A stretch of DNA of 9,680 nucleotides from Acidobacteriota bacterium (lineage in GTDB: Bacteria > Acidobacteriota > Terriglobia > Acidiferrales > UBA7541). Made by a program: the position numbers and the translations under genes. The stretch spans positions 1-9,680 of the forward strand of contig JACOSF010000327.1 in the NCBI GenBank assembly GCA_016179005.1, read 5' to 3'. Below are positions 7,189-9,680 of this stretch, in pieces (position 1 is the first letter of the stretch; the number at the start of each line of letters is the position of its first letter). Under the pieces are notes generated by a model. The model had not been told where the DNA came from. It worked only from the letters and a program-made list of their open reading frames with translations, and searched no databases.

Positions 7189-7674
7189 ATGGCAGCGCGC
7201 AACTCCTCGCAGAAACGAAACGGCCGCCACGCCATCCTGGACCTGGCTCCGCTCGAGCTGGATTGCCTGAGCGTGCTGTGGCCGATGGGCGAGGCAACTG
7301 TGCGGGACATCCGTGAGGCGCTGCAGGTCAGCCGGCCGCGCGCGTACACCACCATCATGACCATCATGGATCGCATGGCGCAGAAGGGAATTGTGTCGCG
7401 GCGCAAGGCCGGACGCGCGTGGCTGTATGCTCCCAACGTCTCCGCCGGCGAGGCCCGAGCGCGCGCCGTCGAGCGGCTGGTGGAGCATTTCTTCGCGGGC
7501 TCGACGGATGCTCTGCTGGCGCAATTGTCGGGGGAAAGTCTGGCGAGGCCGCGAGTGTCCGTGTCAAGAAGCGACGCGGAAACGACGGTGCCAGTGCGAG
7601 CCACAAAGCGCGCGGATGCTGTGGAAGAACCCGCTCCCGCGCAGGCGCGGCGGATGGATGATTCGTTGCTGTAG
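7189..7674 (+). CDS. BlaI/MecI/CopY-family winged-helix transcriptional repressor
   Basis: A 161-aa DNA-binding protein. Residues 18-82 match the BlaI/MecI winged helix: LAPLELDCLSVLWPMGEATVRDI, then the recognition region RPRAYTTIMTIMDRMAQKGIV and the wing RRKAGRAWLYAP. Residues 86-113 resemble the dimerisation helices. Residues 118-161 are a polar extension absent from the roughly 125-aa classical members. The frame is open upstream to an ATG at 7060, but that extension overlaps the nuclease gene and has no similarity to the family; ATG 7189, two bases after the preceding stop, is preferred and probably coupled. S. aureus BlaI is cleaved by its sensor protease at Asn101-Phe102; here the nearby sequence is EHFF, without Asn. 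No BlaR1/M56 sensor is next to it. Its targets are unknown; autoregulation of this operon is possible, but I see no clear TACA/TGTA dyad. Confidence 0.9.
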   Translation: MAARNSSQKRNGRHAILDLAPLELDCLSVLWPMGEATVRDIREALQVSRPRAYTTIMTIMDRMAQKGIVSRRKAGRAWLYAPNVSAGEARARAVERLVEHFFAGSTDALLAQLSGESLARPRVSVSRSDAETTVPVRATKRADAVEEPAPAQARRMDDSLL

Positions 7675-7677
7675 GAT

Positions 7678-7683
7678 GAAGGG
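7678..7683 (+). promoter_or_regulatory. Shine-Dalgarno-like site selecting the dusB start
   Basis: GAAGGG lies four bases before ATG 7688, whereas ATG 7676 has only TAGG directly against it. This favours ATG 7688. Confidence 0.4.
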
Positions 7684-7687
7684 TGCG

Positions 7688-8704
7688 ATGTTTCCCGCGG
7701 AGCTGACAATTCGCAACGTGCGCGTCCGGCCGGCGCTGGTGCTGGCGCCGATGGCCGGACTGACGGACACAGCTTTCCGCCACGTCATCCGCGGACTGGG
7801 CGGGTGCGGGCTGATCATGACGGAGTTCACCAGCTCGGAAGGCCTGGCGCGGAATCATGCGCGCACGCTGCATTATCTTTTTTTCTCCGAAGACGAACGG
7901 CCGATTACCGCGCAACTCTTCGGCGCGGACCCCGCGGTGATGGCGAGGGCCGCGGGCGTCGTGCAGGACCTGGGTTTTGACGTGGTGGACATCAACCTGG
8001 GCTGTCCCGCGAAAAAAGTGGTGAAGTGCGGCGGCTCCGGGCTGCTGCGTGACTTGCCGTTGCTCCGGCAGATTTTGCGAGCGGTACGCGCGGCGGTGAC
8101 GATTCCGCTGACGGTCAAGATTCGCGCTGGATGGGACGAAAAGAGCATCGTGGCCTCAGAAGTGGCGCGGATGGCGGAAGCGGAGGGAGTGGAAGCCATC
8201 GCCGTCCACCCGCGCACGCGCGTGCAGGGACTCGAAGGGCACGCGGACTGGAGTATCATCCGCGAAGTGAAGCAGGCGGTGCGCATCCCCGTGATCGGCA
8301 ACGGCGACGTGCGGCAGCCGGAGGATGCGGTGCGCATGGTCGAGGAGACGGGCTGCGACGCGGTGATGATCGGCCGCGCGGCGGCGACGAATCCGTGGAT
8401 CTTCCGGCAGATCGAGCAGCACCTGGCAATCGGCCGGTACGACGAGCCGAGCGAAGCGGACCGCTACCAGTTGCTTTCCGGATATTTTCGGATGCTGGTG
8501 GATTCGCAAATGCCGGACGCCATCGGGAAGATGAAGCAGTTCGCATGCTGGTTCACGCACGGAGTGCGCCATGGCGCGCTCCTGCGGAGGGAAGTGCATT
8601 CCGCGCGCGCGACGGCAGAGGTACTGGAGCGCGTGGACACGTTTTTCGCCGGGGTGGGCGCTCCGGCACTCGAATTGCGAGCACAAGCTGGAGGTGACGC
8701 GTGA
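7688..8704 (+). CDS. dusB: tRNA-dihydrouridine synthase, DusB (NifR3/YhdG) family
   Basis: FMN-dependent enzyme that reduces uridine to dihydrouridine in tRNA; cytoplasmic. The product is 338 aa, about the family length. Residues 18-30 (VLAPMAGLTDTAF) form the N-terminal FMN-binding loop. INLGCPAKKV carries the conserved proton-donor Cys106, followed by GGSGLL as in DusB. VKIRAGWD (143-150), VHPRTR (173-178), GNGDV (204-208) and MIGRAAATNPWIFRQI are the remaining family motifs of the TIM barrel. A helical tRNA-binding C-terminal region follows. The frame extends upstream through the BlaI-like gene, but similarity to DusB begins only near MFPAELTIRNV. ATG 7688 has the better Shine-Dalgarno; ATG 7676 would add four residues. 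The stop overlaps the GTG start of the PilZ gene. Confidence 0.95.
   Translation: MFPAELTIRNVRVRPALVLAPMAGLTDTAFRHVIRGLGGCGLIMTEFTSSEGLARNHARTLHYLFFSEDERPITAQLFGADPAVMARAAGVVQDLGFDVVDINLGCPAKKVVKCGGSGLLRDLPLLRQILRAVRAAVTIPLTVKIRAGWDEKSIVASEVARMAEAEGVEAIAVHPRTRVQGLEGHADWSIIREVKQAVRIPVIGNGDVRQPEDAVRMVEETGCDAVMIGRAAATNPWIFRQIEQHLAIGRYDEPSEADRYQLLSGYFRMLVDSQMPDAIGKMKQFACWFTHGVRHGALLRREVHSARATAEVLERVDTFFAGVGAPALELRAQAGGDA
8690..8697 (+). promoter_or_regulatory. Strong ribosome binding site of the PilZ gene inside the dusB 3' end
   Basis: GGAGGTGA is a near-perfect anti-Shine-Dalgarno match, with GGAGG ending six bases before the GTG at 8701. It lies in the last codons of dusB and decides the non-ATG start of the next gene. 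Confidence 0.75.
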
Positions 8705-9051
8705 GCGCACCAGAACAAACAGGCGGCCGCGTGCAGAAGCGCGTGGCGGTGGGCCTGGCGATGCAGGTCAGCGGCAAAGAGGTTGACGGCATGCCGTTCG
8801 ACGATACGGTGCACAGCGGCAACGTCAGCCGCACGGGCGCGTCGTTCCTCACGCAGCGCCGGCTGGAAGTGGGGATGGAAGTGGACGTGGTAATTCCGCG
8901 GCGGCCGGGCGACCCCGTGGATGCGGACTTCGCCAGCCGGGCGCAAGTCGTGCGTGCGCAACCCGGCGCTGACGAACGAGAGATTCTGGTGGGTGTGCAG
9001 TTCCTCGACCGGCGATTTCACCGCGTGTATGTGTCGGAAAGCACGTCGTAG
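8701..9051 (+). CDS. Small single-domain PilZ protein, putative c-di-GMP receptor
   Basis: A 116-aa protein consisting of little more than one PilZ domain. It carries both halves of the c-di-GMP signature: R10-x3-R14 (RVQKR) and N41-x-S-x-x-G46 (NVSRTG), at roughly the expected spacing. The rest reads as alternating beta strands (MEVDVVIP, ILVGVQFL), as in the PilZ barrel. No signal peptide or membrane segment is seen, so it is probably a cytoplasmic adaptor. The output (motility, exopolysaccharide or other) cannot be told from the sequence. Translation starts at GTG 8701, which overlaps the dusB stop (GTGA), behind a strong ribosome binding site. It is the last gene of the operon and converges on rsmI with five bases between the stop codons. 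Confidence 0.85.
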   Translation: MSAPEQTGGRVQKRVAVGLAMQVSGKEVDGMPFDDTVHSGNVSRTGASFLTQRRLEVGMEVDVVIPRRPGDPVDADFASRAQVVRAQPGADEREILVGVQFLDRRFHRVYVSESTS

Positions 9052-9056
9052 CAGAT

Positions 9057-9680
9057 CTAGTCCTTCTCGCGCAACATTCTTTGATACGCCTCTCTCTTGG
9101 TGATGCCCATTTCCCGAGCGGCCTGTTTAAGGGCCGCCTTTTGGTCTGCGCCCTGCGCGCGCATGATTTCCTCGACGCGCCGCGGGAGAGAGAGGGACGC
9201 GGCGGGAACCGGAGCAGCATTTTCGTTGGGAGCGCCGATGAGCACAGTGATTTCGCCGCGCGGTTCGCGGCGGGTAAATTCTGCGGCCAATTCCTCGAGC
9301 GTGCCGCGCGCAAATTCCTCGTGCAGCTTGGTGACCTCGCGGGCGACGACCGCGGGCCGATTGCCGAGGATCTGCAAGGCGTCGGTAAGCATTTCGCGGA
9401 GGCGGTGCGGGGCTTCGTAGAAAACAATGGTGCGGTTTTCGACCGCCAGCGGCTTGAGGGCTTTGCGGCGGTCCGTCGCGCGGTTGGGCAGAAATCCGAG
9501 AAAGAGAAATTCCTCTGTGGGTAAACCGGAGGCGGCCAGCGCGGCTACCAGCGCGGTGGCGCCGGGCACGGGCACCACGGGGATCTTGTGGCGCAAGCAG
9601 AGCGAGACGAGATGGTGGCCGGGATCGGAGATCGCCGGCATGCCCGCGTCGGTGACCAGCGCAACTTTCGCGCCCTGCTC
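9057..9680 (-). CDS. rsmI: 16S rRNA (cytidine(1402)-2'-O)-methyltransferase RsmI, 5' end beyond the window
   Basis: SAM-dependent enzyme that 2'-O-methylates C1402 in the 16S rRNA decoding centre. The window holds the C-terminal 207 residues; E. coli RsmI has 286, so roughly 70-80 N-terminal residues lie beyond 9680. The frame is open to the edge, and the ATG at 9641 is internal: upstream residues VALVTDAG continue the conserved RsmI segment into MPAISDPGHHLV. Further family motifs are VPVPGATALVAALAASGLP, FLFLGFLP, IVFYEAPHRL, and AREVTKLHEEFARGT with a GEITVLI strand. The C-terminal region (AALKQAAREMGITKREAYQRML) is helix-turn-helix-like, as in RsmI. It is transcribed toward the dusB-PilZ operon. 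Confidence 0.96.
   Translation of the reverse strand, partial: EQGAKVALVTDAGMPAISDPGHHLVSLCLRHKIPVVPVPGATALVAALAASGLPTEEFLFLGFLPNRATDRRKALKPLAVENRTIVFYEAPHRLREMLTDALQILGNRPAVVAREVTKLHEEFARGTLEELAAEFTRREPRGEITVLIGAPNENAAPVPAASLSLPRRVEEIMRAQGADQKAALKQAAREMGITKREAYQRMLREKD
9118..9142 (+). terminator. Candidate intrinsic terminator for the operon, inside the rsmI 3' end
   Basis: A six-base perfect GC stem (GCGGCC at 9118-9123 with GGCCGC at 9132-9137) plus one G-T pair closes a six-base loop (GTTTAA) and is followed by CTTTT. It lies 67 bases past the PilZ stop, on the sense strand of the operon. The stem is short and the T tract modest, and the sequence also encodes RsmI residues, so it may be coincidental. 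Confidence 0.3.

Noticed and set aside
6828..7709. 293-residue antisense frame over the nuclease and BlaI-type genes
   Set aside because: Same shadow composition, crossing two real genes and lacking a ribosome binding site or any domain.
1..9680. Mobile element, CRISPR array, tRNA/rRNA gene, prophage or defence system
   Set aside because: No transposase, integrase or spaced repeats were seen, and no RNA-gene signature was recognised; nearly all bases are accounted for by nine protein-coding genes.

Overview
This is a gene-dense, GC-rich bacterial segment in which almost every base is coding. The gaps between genes are 53, 27, 2, 13 and 5 bp, and three junctions overlap by 4 bases. A heptose-1-phosphate adenylyltransferase (LPS core precursor synthesis) and an exported SurA-like chaperone indicate a diderm, Gram-negative cell. 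That pairing, together with a YhaM-type nuclease, a BlaI/MecI-type regulator, a PilZ protein and stand-alone RfaE2, suggests an Acidobacteriota-like organism. The taxonomic placement is inference from gene content and base composition, not from a marker gene.

Layout: (1) bases 1-871, minus strand: the 5' part of a membrane-anchored alpha/beta hydrolase that runs off the left edge. (2) A short divergent gap (872-924) with a candidate extended -10 promoter firing rightward. (3) 925-9051, plus strand: seven head-to-tail genes with junctions compact enough to be one operon: rfaE2, mfd, a SurA-like parvulin chaperone, a YhaM-like OB/HD nuclease, a BlaI/MecI-type repressor, dusB, and a small PilZ protein. 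(4) 9057-9680, minus strand: the C-terminal three quarters of rsmI, converging on the operon with 5 bp between the stop codons.

The operon is mainly housekeeping for nucleic acid and envelope quality control: transcription-coupled repair (Mfd), RNA decay (YhaM-like), tRNA dihydrouridine formation (DusB), LPS precursor synthesis (RfaE2) and outer-membrane protein folding (SurA-like). Two regulatory-looking proteins are embedded in it: the BlaI-type repressor, without a visible BlaR1/M56 partner, and the PilZ protein. Tight coupling (ATGA, ATGA, TGACCATG and GTGA junctions) suggests coordinated translation.

I found no mobile element, CRISPR array, RNA gene or phage/defence system. The more interesting points are local: a parvulin domain lacking both active-site histidines and carrying an added CxxC and a Lys-rich tail; a hydrolase fused to a C-terminal membrane segment; the orphan BlaI regulator inside the operon; and start sites that differ from the longest-ORF starts.
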